Source of the DNA: Kitasatospora sp. DSM 101779
GTDB lineage: Bacteria > Actinomycetota > Actinomycetes > Streptomycetales > Streptomycetaceae
NCBI RefSeq assembly: GCF_025655475.1
Contig: NZ_JAHTIK010000001.1
Coordinates: 681,612 to 743,650 of the forward strand
Reading direction: 5' to 3'
Length of the DNA stretch: 62,039 nt
Numbering within the stretch: position 1 is the stretch's first letter; each line of letters begins with the position of its first letter. The position numbers and the translations under genes are program-made. Below the pieces are notes generated by a model that was not told the origin of the DNA, did not search any database, and saw only the letters and a list, made by a program, of their open reading frames with translations. Below are positions 37,675 through 49,002 of this stretch, one piece after another.

Positions 37675-39911
37675 GTGACCGCCAGGGCGGTTGCGGGGGC
37701 CGCGTGGACGCGGACCGGGACGCCGTTGAGGACGGCGGTGCCGGAGAGCGGGTCGAGGGCGTCGGGGTCGGTGAGCCGGTTGACGTTGACGCCGGGGTCG
37801 CCGGCGGCGGTGGTCAGCCGGGTGCCGGGGCGGTCGTGACCCCAGCCGTGCGGCAGGCTGACGACGCCGGGCATGACGTCCTCGGTGATCTCGACGGGGG
37901 CGGTGAGCTCGCCGGTACGGCTGCGGACGAGGGCGCTGTCGCCGTCGGCGAGCCCGAGGACGGCGGCGTCGGCGGGGTGGACGTGCAGGGTGCACCGGTT
38001 GCTGCCGCGGGTCAGCGCGGGCAGGTTGTGCAGCCAGCTGTTGTTGGAGCGCAGGTGGCGGCGGCCGACCAGGACGAGGCCGTCACCGCGTTCGGCGAGG
38101 GCGGCGCGCAGCCGGTCGAGGTCCGCGGCGAGCGGTGCGGGGCAGAGTTCGACGGTGCCGGACGGGGTGCGCAGCACCTCGGGCAGCCGGGGTTCGAGCG
38201 GGCCGAGGTCGATGCCGTGCGGTGCGGCGAGCAGCCGGGCGAGGGTGAGGCCGTCCGGGTCGGCACCGAAGCCGTCGCCGTAGGCGCCGAGACGGAGCAT
38301 CAGGTCGACCTGGCGCTCGCTGCCGCTGTCGCCGTGCAGGGCGGCGGCGAGTTCGGCCGGGTCGCGGCCGTGGACGGGCGAGGACGGGTCGGCGACGGCC
38401 TTGGCGAGGACGCCGGCGATCGCCGTCTCGTCGAGGGCGTACGGGTTCGCGGCGGCCGCGGCGCCGTGGCCGGCGACGATCATGGTGAGCCGGGAGAGGA
38501 TGCGGCACTCGTCGAGTTCGCCGTCCTCGAGCGGGAGGGGCGCCGGCGACCAGCGGGCGGTGTTGCGGATCGCGAGGTCGCCGAAGGCGAGGTCGAAGTG
38601 CGGGGCGCGGCCGGGCGGCGGGGGCGGCAGAACGACGTGGGCGTGCCGGGTGGTCTCGTTGAGGTAGGGGTCGACGCTGACCATGAAGTCGAGTCCGGTG
38701 AGGGCGTCGTCGAGGCGGTGGCCGCCGGGGGTGGAGAGTACCGGGTTGCCGGCCACGGTGATCAGGGCTCGGACCTGGCCCTCGCCCGGGGTGGTGATCT
38801 CCTCGGCGAGGGTGACGGCGGGCAGTTCGCCCTTGATCTCGGGCAGGCCGCGGACCCGGCTGTGCCAGCGGCCGGTGGTGAAGCCGCGGCCGCGGCCGGT
38901 ACCGCGGCGGCGCCGGGCGGCGAGCGGGAACATCGCGCCGCCCGGGCGGTCGAGGTTGCCGGTGAGGGCGTTGAGCACGTCGACGAGCCAGCTCGCGAGG
39001 GTGCCGAACTCGACGGTGCTGGTGCCGATCCGGGCGTAGACGGCGGCGGTGGGGGCGGCGGCGAGTTCGCGGGCGAGGGTCCTGATGGACTCGGCGGGGA
39101 TGCCGCAGGCGTCGGAGACGGCCTCGGGCGGGAAGGGTTCGACGAGCCGGCGAACTTCTTCGGTGCCGGTGAGGTGGGGGCCGGGTGCGGTGAGCTCCTC
39201 GGCGAAGAGGGTGTGCACCAGGGCGGCCAGCAGGTAGGCGTCGGCGCCGGGGCGGATCGGCAGGTGGCGGTCGGCGAGGGCGGCGGTGCGGGTGCGGCGC
39301 GGGTCGACCACGACGAGGCGGCCGCCGCGCCGGCGCAGCGCCTTGAGCTTGCCGGGGAAGTCGGCGGCGGTGCACAGGCTGCCGTTGGACTCGACGGGGT
39401 TGGCGCCGAGCATCAGCAGGTAGTCGGTGCGGTCGAGGTCGGGGACGGGGATGGCCAGCGGGTCGCCGAAGAGCAGGCCGGAGGAGACGTGCTTGGGCAT
39501 CTGGTCGACGGTGCTGGCGCTGTAGACCTGGGTGCTGCCGACGGCCTTGGCGAGCGCGCCGGCGTAGAGGCCGCCGGCGAGGGTGTGGACGTTCGGGTTG
39601 CCGAGGTAGGTGGCGACGGCCTGCCGGCCGTGCTGGCCGATCACCGCCGTGAGGCCGGCCTCCACCGCGGCGAAGGCCTCCTCCCAGTCGACCTCGCGGT
39701 GCCCGGTGGCGGTGCGCAGCAGCGGGCGGCGGATCCGGTCGGGGTCGTTGTCGAGCTGGCCGAGGGCGGCGCCCTTGGGGCAGACGAACCCGCGGCTGAA
39801 CACGTCGGCCCGGTCGCCGCGGGCGGCGGTGATCCGGCCGGTGTCCACGGTGAGTTCGAGTCCGCAGGTCGCCTCGCACAGCGGGCAGACGCGGTACGCC
39901 TTCTCGGTCAT
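37662..39911 (-). CDS. Molybdopterin oxidoreductase, [4Fe-4S]-binding
   Basis: Enzyme of 749 residues of the DMSO-reductase/formate-dehydrogenase superfamily. The N-terminal cluster motif is CPLCEATC followed by FVCPKG about 30 residues later, four cysteines for one [4Fe-4S] cluster. Later blocks bind bis-MGD: VYSASTVDQMPKHVSSGLLFG, LMLGANPVESNGS, VVVDPRRTRTAALAD, and the C-terminal domain with RRHLRSNNSWLHNLP and VSLPHGWGHD. There is no Tat signal, so it is probably cytoplasmic. The substrate is not evident; family members include nitrate and formate enzymes. GGGAG lies 5-6 nt before the ATG. It overlaps the convergent Uma2 gene by 13 bp and is followed upstream by a same-strand TetR gene. 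Confidence 0.9.
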   Translation of the reverse strand: MTEKAYRVCPLCEATCGLELTVDTGRITAARGDRADVFSRGFVCPKGAALGQLDNDPDRIRRPLLRTATGHREVDWEEAFAAVEAGLTAVIGQHGRQAVATYLGNPNVHTLAGGLYAGALAKAVGSTQVYSASTVDQMPKHVSSGLLFGDPLAIPVPDLDRTDYLLMLGANPVESNGSLCTAADFPGKLKALRRRGGRLVVVDPRRTRTAALADRHLPIRPGADAYLLAALVHTLFAEELTAPGPHLTGTEEVRRLVEPFPPEAVSDACGIPAESIRTLARELAAAPTAAVYARIGTSTVEFGTLASWLVDVLNALTGNLDRPGGAMFPLAARRRRGTGRGRGFTTGRWHSRVRGLPEIKGELPAVTLAEEITTPGEGQVRALITVAGNPVLSTPGGHRLDDALTGLDFMVSVDPYLNETTRHAHVVLPPPPPGRAPHFDLAFGDLAIRNTARWSPAPLPLEDGELDECRILSRLTMIVAGHGAAAAANPYALDETAIAGVLAKAVADPSSPVHGRDPAELAAALHGDSGSERQVDLMLRLGAYGDGFGADPDGLTLARLLAAPHGIDLGPLEPRLPEVLRTPSGTVELCPAPLAADLDRLRAALAERGDGLVLVGRRHLRSNNSWLHNLPALTRGSNRCTLHVHPADAAVLGLADGDSALVRSRTGELTAPVEITEDVMPGVVSLPHGWGHDRPGTRLTTAAGDPGVNVNRLTDPDALDPLSGTAVLNGVPVRVHAAPATALAVTQAG

Positions 39912-40043
39912 GCCGACTCCCATCGCCGCGGTTCTCGCCCCCGCCCTGCAGGGTTTAGCGGAACGATAAACCACGGCGGGCCGCTTGTCGCCCGTGGCGG
40001 CGAATCCCGTGCGGGAGATGATCGCGCCGGTTTCAGCGTTCTG

Positions 40044-40682
40044 CTAGAAATCCCGTGCGGCGTCAACATCCGCCGAGGTGCGGCGGGGCTGCCGGGTCAC
40101 CATGGCGTCCAGGCAGCGGGCCACCCGTCCGTCCAGCTCCTCCACCGGGACGTCGATCTCCCGGGCGAGGTGCTCGCGGAACAGTGCGTACCCGTAGACG
40201 GCGGAGGCGACGGCCGCCTGCAGGGCGTCGGTGTCGTCGACGGGCAGTTCGCCGCGCGCGGCCTCGGCCTCCAGCAGCCGGTGCTCGTGAGCCCGGCCGG
40301 GCAGCGGGCGGGGGCGCTCGTCGCCGTCCAGGACGAGCAGGGCCATCAGCCGGATCGGGCCGGGGCGGCGCAGCGCCGTCCAGAAGAACCGGGAGAGCCG
40401 CTTGCGGAGCGGCAGTTCTTCGGAGGCGGCGGCTGCCGCGTCCTGCACGCTCTCCTGGCCCTGGGCCCACAGGGCGGAGCGCAGCAGGTCGCGGCGGGAG
40501 CCGAAGTACTGGTAGACGAGGCCGCGGTTGACGCCGGCCTCGTCCGCCACCTCGCGGAGGTTGAGGCCGGCGAGCACGCCCTGCTGCTGCAGGAGGTCCA
40601 GGGCTGCGGTGCGCAGGGCCTCCTCGGTCGCCGCCCGGTCGTGGGACGAGCGGGTGCGCTGCGGCGTCCGTGGGGTGCTCAC
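40044..40682 (-). CDS. TetR/AcrR family transcriptional regulator
   Basis: Regulator of 212 residues. The HTH spans about residues 18-65, with [22 protein letters not shown]. The C-terminal domain is helical with [26 protein letters not shown]. The start is GTG with GGAGG 6 nt upstream. The gene lies 132 bp upstream of the molybdopterin oxidoreductase in the same orientation, so it could be a local regulator, but I see no matching palindrome in the gap. The effector is unknown. Confidence 0.88.
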   Translation of the reverse strand: MSTPRTPQRTRSSHDRAATEEALRTAALDLLQQQGVLAGLNLREVADEAGVNRGLVYQYFGSRRDLLRSALWAQGQESVQDAAAAASEELPLRKRLSRFFWTALRRPGPIRLMALLVLDGDERPRPLPGRAHEHRLLEAEAARGELPVDDTDALQAAVASAVYGYALFREHLAREIDVPVEELDGRVARCLDAMVTRQPRRTSADVDAARDF

Positions 40683-40768
40683 CGGGTGCCTCCGCGGGTG
40701 GGTTCGGCGCCGCTGCCACCGGCGCGGCCTGCGCCGACGACTCTACGGCCTCGGTCCGCTCTCCCGGC

Positions 40769-40954
40769 GGTGGGCGTCGATCGCCGGTGGGACACCAACG
40801 AACGGATCGGTTCGACGCCTCCCGCCTCGACGGCCTCCGCCAGGGCCCGGGTCTGACCGTCGATCATGTCGGGCAGGCGGTCGGCGGCGACCACGGCCGG
40901 GGCGGCCTCGAGCGCCGCCGGGTTCCTCTCGGGACGGGGGATGAGCTCGGTACC
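40769..40954 (-). pseudogene. Remnant of a DUF6247 family protein
   Basis: The minus strand reads [20 protein letters not shown], then [12 protein letters not shown] and [11 protein letters not shown]. This matches the start of small DUF6247 proteins found widely in Streptomyces (typical pattern IPxPExTPAALRAALAVVxPSRLPEM). After about 55 residues the similarity stops ([13 protein letters not shown]), and no start codon with a ribosome-binding site is visible. It is probably a truncated relic. DUF6247 proteins resemble antitoxins in size and context, but that role is not established. Confidence 0.5.
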
Positions 40955-41078
40955 GCCGTGCGCGGGCCGACTCGCTGCAGCACTGCTCTCCTCGGACGTG
41001 CGGCCACTCGGTCGCGGACCACTCGCCGGTGCGGACGCCTCCGGGCCCGTCCCCGTGCGCGCCGACCGCCTCCACGGC

Positions 41079-41110
41079 GAAGGCCCCGCCGTCGGAACGG
41101 CGGGGCCTTC
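41079..41110 (-). terminator. Terminator hairpin after idh
   Basis: Perfect 13-bp stem (41079-41091 with 41098-41110) and a 6-nt loop, 27 bp downstream of the idh stop codon on its strand. The shape (AAGGCCCCGCC paired with GGCGGGGCCTT) is typical of streptomycete terminators. Confidence 0.9.
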
Positions 41111-41136
41111 GGTCACTCCTGGGAGTGCGGGGTGGT

Positions 41137-43656
<2,520 letters not shown>

Positions 43657-44988
43657 ATGACGGGATCACCGGACGCGTTCGGGCAGGGGGACGGCACCCG
43701 GCGGCAGTGGGCGGCGCGCCTCGCCTTCGCCGCCGCGGGAGGCGCTGCGGTGGTGCTGCTGATCGTCGGCGGGCTGAAGTCGCTGGCGCTGATGATCGCC
43801 GGTCTGGCCGCGCTCGCCGTGGCCGTCGCCGGCCTCTGGTGGGCGCTCACCCACCGCGGCACCCGGCGCCTGCTGGCGATCGGCCTGGCCGCGGGCGCGG
43901 TGGCCGCCGTCCTCGTCGGGTACGCCCTGGTCGACCTGCTCTGGGCCGTGCTGCTCGTACTGGCCCTGTGGGCGGTCGCGGTGGCCGCCGGCCGGTCCGC
44001 CCTCTCGCACGGCACCAGCAAGCCGGTCGAACACCGCACACCGGCGCCCGCCCGACCGTTCCTGATCATGAATCCGCGGTCCGGCGGCGGCAAGGTCGAG
44101 CGGTTCGGGCTGGCCGCACGGGCCCGGGCGCTCGGCGCGGAGGTCGTCCTGCTCGACCCGGAGCACCACCAGGACGTCGCCGAGCTGGCCCGGGCCGCGG
44201 TGACCCGTGGCGCCGACCTGCTCGGGGTCGCGGGCGGCGACGGCACCCAGGCACTGGTCGCGGGCGTGGCCGCCGAGCACGGTGTGCCCTTCCTGGTGAT
44301 CTCCGCCGGGACGCGCAACCACTTCGCGATGGACCTCGGCCTGGACCGCACCGACCCGGGCACCTGCCTGGACGCCCTCACCGACGGCGTGGAGCTGCGG
44401 ATCGACCTCGGCACGATCGGCGACCGGGTCTTCGTCAACAACGCGTCCTTCGGCACGTACGCGGCCGTGGTGCAGAGCCCGGCGTACCGGGACGACAAGG
44501 TGCGCACCATCCTCGAGATGCTGCCCGACCTGCTGACCCACCAGCGCGGCCCGCGGCTGGCGCTGCGCGCCGCGGGCACCGAGGTGGACGCCCCGCAGGC
44601 CGTCCTGGTCAGCAACAACCCGTACGCGCCGGGCGACGCGGGCGGGCTGGGCCGCCGGCCGCGTCTCGACACCGGGGCGCTCGGGGTGCTCGGGGTCAAG
44701 GTGGACAACGCGGCCCAGGCGGTCGGACTGCTGCGCGGCGGCAGCGCGACCGGGCTGACGGCGCTCGCCGCGCGCGAGGTGGTGATCGACGCCGACGCCC
44801 CCGAGATCCCGGTCGGTGTGGACGGCGAGGCGCTCGTCCTGCCGACACCGGTGGTCTGCCGGATCCGCCCCGCCGCGCTGCGGGTGCGGGTGCCGCGGCA
44901 CCGGCCCGGGGTGCCGAGCGCCCGGCCGCCGCTGGACTGGCGGCGCCTGCGGGAGATCGCCTTCCCGCCGCGGGACACCGTCGCCTGA
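43657..44988 (+). CDS. Diacylglycerol kinase catalytic-domain membrane protein
   Basis: Protein of 443 residues. Four hydrophobic helices occupy about residues 20-115, followed by a DAGK/lipid-kinase domain with FLIMNPRSGGGKVERFGL, the ATP-binding GVAGGDGTQALVAGVA, and SAGTRNHFAMDLGLDR, then the C-terminal beta domain. Such proteins phosphorylate diacylglycerol, ceramide or similar lipids; the membrane-anchored form suggests a role in phospholipid or undecaprenol-like lipid recycling. Substrate unknown. The ATG was chosen because homology begins there. It converges on a small membrane protein gene. Confidence 0.88.
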   Translation: MTGSPDAFGQGDGTRRQWAARLAFAAAGGAAVVLLIVGGLKSLALMIAGLAALAVAVAGLWWALTHRGTRRLLAIGLAAGAVAAVLVGYALVDLLWAVLLVLALWAVAVAAGRSALSHGTSKPVEHRTPAPARPFLIMNPRSGGGKVERFGLAARARALGAEVVLLDPEHHQDVAELARAAVTRGADLLGVAGGDGTQALVAGVAAEHGVPFLVISAGTRNHFAMDLGLDRTDPGTCLDALTDGVELRIDLGTIGDRVFVNNASFGTYAAVVQSPAYRDDKVRTILEMLPDLLTHQRGPRLALRAAGTEVDAPQAVLVSNNPYAPGDAGGLGRRPRLDTGALGVLGVKVDNAAQAVGLLRGGSATGLTALAAREVVIDADAPEIPVGVDGEALVLPTPVVCRIRPAALRVRVPRHRPGVPSARPPLDWRRLREIAFPPRDTVA

Positions 44989-45009
44989 CCCCCGGCCCCC
45001 GTTGTCCGG

Positions 45010-45534
45010 TCAGTGCCCGAGGGCCGCCTTGGCCGCGACGATGACCAGACCGAGCAGCAGGTTCGCCACGCCCTCGCCGACGGCCATCCGGCGGGACGCG
45101 CCCGCGCGGACAGCACCGAGCGTCGCCCAGGTGACCTGCTGCGCCACCGCCACCGCCAGCGCGAGCCAGGCCGTCCCGGCGAGGTCGAGACCGAACAGCG
45201 GACTGACCGCCACCGCCACCGCGGGCAGCACGGCGGCCTCCACGATGGACCACTCGTGCCCGGCGACCCGCCGCAGCTCCCGGAGGTCGATGGCCTGGCC
45301 GACGATCCGCTCGCCGGCGACCTGCGCGTAGACGTGGGCCGCCCAGAACACCACGCCGGTGATCAGCAGCAGTCCGATCAGCTGGAGCCGCGGGAACTCG
45401 CCCGCCGTACCGGCGGTGGCGACGACGGACGCGGCGAGCAGCGAGCCGTACACCGCCCCGGCGTAGTCCGTCCGTCCGGCGTGGAGCCGCTCCTTGTGCA
45501 CGGGCCGCCCGGTCGGGGCGGGAGTACTGGTCAC
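45010..45534 (-). CDS. Four-helix hypothetical membrane protein
   Basis: Protein of 174 residues with about four hydrophobic helices: AVYGSLLAASVVATAG, LIGLLLITGVVFWAAHVYAQ, IVEAAVLPAVAVAVSPLFGL and AWLALAVAVAQQVTWAT, plus a final GVANLLLGLVIVAAKAALG. The motif HVYAQ followed by a charged loop (GERIVGQAIDLRELRRVAGHE) recurs in actinobacterial membrane proteins of unknown function. The start is GTG, with TATGTT (45542-45547) 7 nt upstream, indicating a leaderless transcript; an ATG four codons upstream lies inside that box. No function can be given. Confidence 0.72.
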   Translation of the reverse strand: MTSTPAPTGRPVHKERLHAGRTDYAGAVYGSLLAASVVATAGTAGEFPRLQLIGLLLITGVVFWAAHVYAQVAGERIVGQAIDLRELRRVAGHEWSIVEAAVLPAVAVAVSPLFGLDLAGTAWLALAVAVAQQVTWATLGAVRAGASRRMAVGEGVANLLLGLVIVAAKAALGH

Positions 45535-45721
45535 CCGACCCAACATAGGGGCCCGAACCGGACATTCCGGTGAGCGACGCCGTCGGCCGGACGGCCCGGG
45601 CGACGGCCGGGGCGTGCGGTGTGCGGGGTTCCGGTGCGCGAGGTGTGCCACGTCCGTCCGACGTGCGGGACGCGTGCGGTCGTGGGCCGGCGCCGCCCCG
45701 CTCGGCGCCGGGCCGCCGGGG

Positions 45722-45805
45722 TCAGCTCGTCGAACCGAGAATTGCCAGTACCACGAGTCCGATGAGCGCCAGCGTCCAGGCCCACCAGGTGTCCTTCAGG
45801 TCCAT
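45722..45805 (-). CDS. 27-residue single-helix membrane protein
   Basis: A very short gene encoding MDLKDTWWAWTLALIGLV followed by VLAILGSTS. A charged N-terminus and a Trp cluster precede one hydrophobic helix of about 17-18 residues. The ATG has an ideal GGGAGG ribosome-binding site 5 nt upstream, and a TTGACC-17 bp-TCTGAT promoter lies about 20 nt further up. Together these make it a real gene despite its size. Such proteins often bind and modulate a larger membrane protein. I do not recognise the family. Confidence 0.72.
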   Translation of the reverse strand: MDLKDTWWAWTLALIGLVVLAILGSTS

Positions 45806-45831
45806 TGCATCCTCCCGGGAGTGTTGCGCCG

Positions 45832-45860
45832 ATCAGAGCACTACTGTGACGGACGGTCAA
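45832..45860 (-). promoter_or_regulatory. Promoter of the 27-residue membrane protein
   Basis: On the minus strand, TTGACC (45860-45855), a 17-bp spacer and TCTGAT (45837-45832) form a sigma70-type promoter. The predicted start near 45825 leaves a leader of about 20 nt that holds the GGGAGG site. The imperfect palindrome TGACGG-A-CGGTCA (45847-45859) overlaps the -35 box and may be an operator. Confidence 0.6.
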
Positions 45861-45916
45861 CACTTCTGACAGAGGGTCGCGGCCGATCACCGGAACAGAC
45901 CGCGGTGGCGGGCCGC

Positions 45917-46321
45917 TCAGCCGGCCAGGGCGACGAACTCCGGCTGGTCGAGGACGCGCAGCCAGCTCCCGTCCGGCTGGCGGAGCACCACCTGGGCGCG
46001 GGCGCCCGCGCCGTCCCGCGGCGGGGTCGAGGTCATCGCGACGTCCCCGCTGACCAGGGTCGGCAGCGGCGCCTCCGGCTCGAAGTGCGGGCGGTTCGCC
46101 AGAACCTTCTCCCACAATGCCCGGATCGCCTCCCGGCCAACCGTGAACCGGCCCGGCGGATAGGCCATCACGGCATCCTCCGTGTACAGCGCAGCGACCC
46201 CGGCCGCGTCGCCCGCGTTGGAGCGCTCCACGAACAGGCGGGTGATGTCCTCGGGCTTCAGGGCCTTCCCGTACTTCTCGTACTCCGCGGAGCCGGTCCG
46301 CTGCTGCTCGCTCTCCGGCAT
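45917..46321 (-). CDS. SnoaL-like / NTF2-fold protein
   Basis: Protein of 134 residues with the NTF2-like fold. An N-terminal helix (KPEDITRLFVERSNAGDAAG) leads to VAALYTEDAVMAYPPGRFTVG and REAIRALWEKVL, followed by strands ending VVLRQPDGSWLRVLDQPEF. This is the pattern of SnoaL/ketosteroid-isomerase-like proteins, which include hydrolases, isomerases and non-catalytic binders. GGGAGGG precedes the ATG. The gene is divergent from the LysR gene, its likely regulator. Confidence 0.85.
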   Translation of the reverse strand: MPESEQQRTGSAEYEKYGKALKPEDITRLFVERSNAGDAAGVAALYTEDAVMAYPPGRFTVGREAIRALWEKVLANRPHFEPEAPLPTLVSGDVAMTSTPPRDGAGARAQVVLRQPDGSWLRVLDQPEFVALAG

Positions 46322-46448
46322 GACGCCCTCCCGGCGATCGGTCCGTTGCTGGATTCCGCGACCGTCCTCCGGCCCGGTGCTTCCAGCCTCGCCCCGCGGC
46401 GATCAGAAGTCCAACAGCTGGATCTGCTGGGAACTAGAATCAGCAGTC

Positions 46449-47336
46449 ATGGAATTGCGGCAGCTGGAGTACTTCGTCGCGGTGGCGGAGGAGCAGAGTT
46501 TCACCCGTGCGGCGGAGCGGGTGCACATCAGCCAGTCCGGGGTCAGCGCCCAGATCCGGCAGCTGGAGCGGGCGCTCGGCGCGGAGCTCTTCGACCGTTC
46601 CGCGCGGGCCGCGACGCTCACCGTGGCGGGCAAGGCCGCCCTGGAGCACGCCCGGGCCGCGCTGGCCTCGGCAGCGGCCGTCCGGGAGGCGGTGGGCGAG
46701 GTGACCGGGCTGATCCGCGGGCGGCTCACGGTGGGGATGGTCCTCGGCTGCACGGTCACTCCGCTCTTCGAGGCGCTCGCCGCCTTCCACCGGGCCCACC
46801 CGGGGGTGGAGATCTCCCTGCTGGAGGACAACTCGGACCGGCTCGCGGAGGCGGTGCGCAGCGGCGCCGTCGACCTCGCCCTGGTCGGCACGGCCACTGC
46901 CGCGCCCGAGGGCCTGGAGGCGCTGACGATCGTCAGCGAGCCGCTGGTCGCGGCCGTCCCGGCGGGCCATCCGCTGGCCGGCCGGGGCCGGGTCGCGCTG
47001 GCCGCCCTGGCGGAGCATCCACTGGTCTGCATGCCCCGCGGCACCGGCATCCGCACGGTGCTGGACGGGGCGTGCGCCGCCGCCGGGGTCCGGCCCGTGA
47101 TCGCGCTGGAGGCCGGGGCGGCGGACGCCGTGGCCGACCTCGCCGCGCGGGGGCTCGGGGTGGCCGTGTTCAGCGCGTCGATGGCCGCGGCGTACGCGGA
47201 CCGGCTGACCGCCCTGGCGATCGAGGACGCCACCGAGCCGGCCCTGCTCGCACTGGTGTGGCGCCCGGCGCACGGCCCCGCCGTCCGCGAGGCCGTCCGC
47301 CGGTGCCGCCGGGCGTTCGCGGCCGGCCCGGCCTGA
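46449..47336 (+). CDS. LysR family transcriptional regulator
   Basis: Regulator of 295 residues. The winged HTH at 1-60 starts MELRQLEYFVAVAEEQSFTR and contains AERVHISQSGVSAQIRQLER. The effector domain (about 90-290) has the usual two-lobe periplasmic-binding fold. A TAGAAT box (46435-46440) lies 8 nt upstream of the ATG, so the message is probably leaderless. CAGC-N7-GCTG (46415-46429) overlaps the -35 zone and may be its binding site. It is divergent from the SnoaL-like gene. The effector is unknown. Confidence 0.92.
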   Translation: MELRQLEYFVAVAEEQSFTRAAERVHISQSGVSAQIRQLERALGAELFDRSARAATLTVAGKAALEHARAALASAAAVREAVGEVTGLIRGRLTVGMVLGCTVTPLFEALAAFHRAHPGVEISLLEDNSDRLAEAVRSGAVDLALVGTATAAPEGLEALTIVSEPLVAAVPAGHPLAGRGRVALAALAEHPLVCMPRGTGIRTVLDGACAAAGVRPVIALEAGAADAVADLAARGLGVAVFSASMAAAYADRLTALAIEDATEPALLALVWRPAHGPAVREAVRRCRRAFAAGPA

Positions 47337-47351
47337 ACCGCCCCCGGACGG

Positions 47352-48011
47352 CTACACGAAGCCCTCGGCGATCAGCGTCGCGCCGTCCGCGGTGACGCGG
47401 TGCCGGCGGCCCGATCCGCCCACCACCCGGCTCCAGCTCTCGACGATGAGGGACTCGCCCTCCAGCCGGTAGTTGAAGCCGCCGTACATGCCGGGGATCC
47501 GGAAGCCCATGTGCGGGACGGTAAGTTCGGTGAGCACCTCGAGCTGCGGCAGGGCGAGCCGGTGCTTCTCGACCAGCCCGTGGCCGTCCTCGCGGACGAG
47601 GGTGTGCAGGTGGCCCTCCAGGGCGGCCAGCAGGGCCGGCGGCAGCGGGTGACGCACGACGGGCCGCAGCACGTCCAGCAGGTGGGTGTGGCCGCGGGAC
47701 GCCGCGATGTCCGAGGCCCGCCGGCCGTCGGAGGTGCGCAGGGTGCGCCAGGCACCGGCGACGAGCAGCCGGGTGGCCGTGACGACCGGGGCGCCGTGCC
47801 AGGCCGCTTGGTGGAGCGGGGCGAAGCCGCTGGGGCCGCCGATGCGGGTGGCGTTGGCCCACTCCGGCTGCTCGTCGAGCAGTTCGAACACCCGGCTCCA
47901 TGAGCCGTCCCGGGCGGCGTCGGCGAGCGCGTCGCGTTCGGCGACCGCCTCGGCGCCGTAAACGTCACGGGTGGTCACGCCGTCCCAGGCCGAGTTCTCA
48001 CGGATCGCCAT
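47352..48011 (-). CDS. Ankyrin-repeat-like protein
   Basis: Protein of 219 residues. The first 125 residues contain ankyrin-type helices: DALADAARDGSWSRVFELLD, GFAPLHQAAWHGAPVVTATR and GRRASDIAASRGHTHLLDVL, about two and a half repeats. The C-terminal 95 residues form a separate beta-rich domain (MGFRIPGMYGGFNYRLEGES, LIVESWSRVVGGSGRRHRV) of a type seen next to ankyrin repeats in actinobacteria. Likely a protein-protein interaction module; no function is assigned. A TACGAT box (48018-48023) lies 6 nt before the ATG, suggesting leaderless transcription. Confidence 0.8.
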   Translation of the reverse strand: MAIRENSAWDGVTTRDVYGAEAVAERDALADAARDGSWSRVFELLDEQPEWANATRIGGPSGFAPLHQAAWHGAPVVTATRLLVAGAWRTLRTSDGRRASDIAASRGHTHLLDVLRPVVRHPLPPALLAALEGHLHTLVREDGHGLVEKHRLALPQLEVLTELTVPHMGFRIPGMYGGFNYRLEGESLIVESWSRVVGGSGRRHRVTADGATLIAEGFV

Positions 48012-48053
48012 TCGATCATCGTAGCCGCGGGGGCAGACAGCGGGTCGGCCGCC

Positions 48054-48082
48054 GGGTACTATCCCCCACACCGTAGTTACCC
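48054..48082. promoter_or_regulatory. Inverted repeat between ankyrin-like and crotonase genes
   Basis: GGGTACTA and TAGTTACCC form imperfect arms (one bulged base) around a 12-nt centre in the divergent promoter region. It is placed to control either gene. No regulator is encoded next to it. Confidence 0.35.
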
Positions 48083-48189
48083 GCCGGTAGCTTTCGGTCC
48101 GGCCCCGCGCGCCGGCATCGACCGCCCGGTGGCGCACGGCGGTGACCCCGCGCGGCTCGGTCCGCCACAGCCGTCCCGAAGGAGATGCC

Positions 48190-48861
48190 ATGCCCGCACT
48201 GGACCGCCAGGACGACGTCTTCGTCCTCGACCTCGGCGACACCGAGAACCGCTTCCACCCCGACTGGGTCGCCGCCGTCAACGGCCTGCTGGACGAGGTG
48301 GAGAAGGCCGAGGGCCCGCGCGCCCTGGTGACCACGGCCACCGGCAAGTTCTGGTCCAACGGCCTCGACCTGGACTGGCTGTTCGCCAACACCGACCGGG
48401 CAGTCGAGTACGTGTCCTCCGTCCAGGAACTGCTGGCCCGGATGCTGACCCTGCCCGTGGTCACCGTCGCCGCGCTGCAGGGGCACACCTACGCGGCCGG
48501 GGCGATGTTCTCGCTGGCGCACGACTTCCGGGTGATGCGCGGGGACCGGGGCTACTGGTGCCTGCCCGAGGCCGAGATCAACATCCCGTTCACGGCGGGC
48601 ATGTCGGCGCTCATCCAGGCCCGGCTCCACCCGCAGGCCGCCCACGAGGCCATGGTCACCGCCCGCCGCTACGGCGGCCACGACGCCCTCACCGCCGGCA
48701 TCGTCGACCGCGTCTCCGACGAGGACACCCTCCGCCGCACCGCCCTCGAACTCGCCGCCGCCCACACCACCAAGGCCGGCCCGACCGTCGGCACCATCAA
48801 GACCCGGATGTACGGCCCCGCCCTGGCCGCCCTCCGTGAGAAGGACATCCCCCTCGGCTGA
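48190..48861 (+). CDS. Enoyl-CoA hydratase/isomerase family protein
   Basis: Crotonase-fold protein of 223 residues, slightly shorter than the usual 255-260. The oxyanion-hole regions are TATGKFWSNGLDLDWL and LQGHTYAAGAMFSLAHDFRV. The region that usually supplies catalytic Glu reads WCLPEAEINIPFTAGM, closer to the delta3,delta2-enoyl-CoA isomerase/PECI-like branch than to hydratases. It probably isomerises or hydrates a fatty acyl-CoA. GAAGGAGA lies 4-5 nt before the ATG. Confidence 0.88.
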   Translation: MPALDRQDDVFVLDLGDTENRFHPDWVAAVNGLLDEVEKAEGPRALVTTATGKFWSNGLDLDWLFANTDRAVEYVSSVQELLARMLTLPVVTVAALQGHTYAAGAMFSLAHDFRVMRGDRGYWCLPEAEINIPFTAGMSALIQARLHPQAAHEAMVTARRYGGHDALTAGIVDRVSDEDTLRRTALELAAAHTTKAGPTVGTIKTRMYGPALAALREKDIPLG

Positions 48862-49002
48862 ACCCGCGCCCCGCCGCCGTGCCCGAACACCCCCCGGCGG
48901 CTCGGGCACGGCGGATCCGGGTCCTGCTGCCGGTGACCGATCGGCGTTGTGGCGGGCGGAAAGGGACGGCAGCGGCCGCAACACGCCGGGTAGCCTGCCG
49001 GG

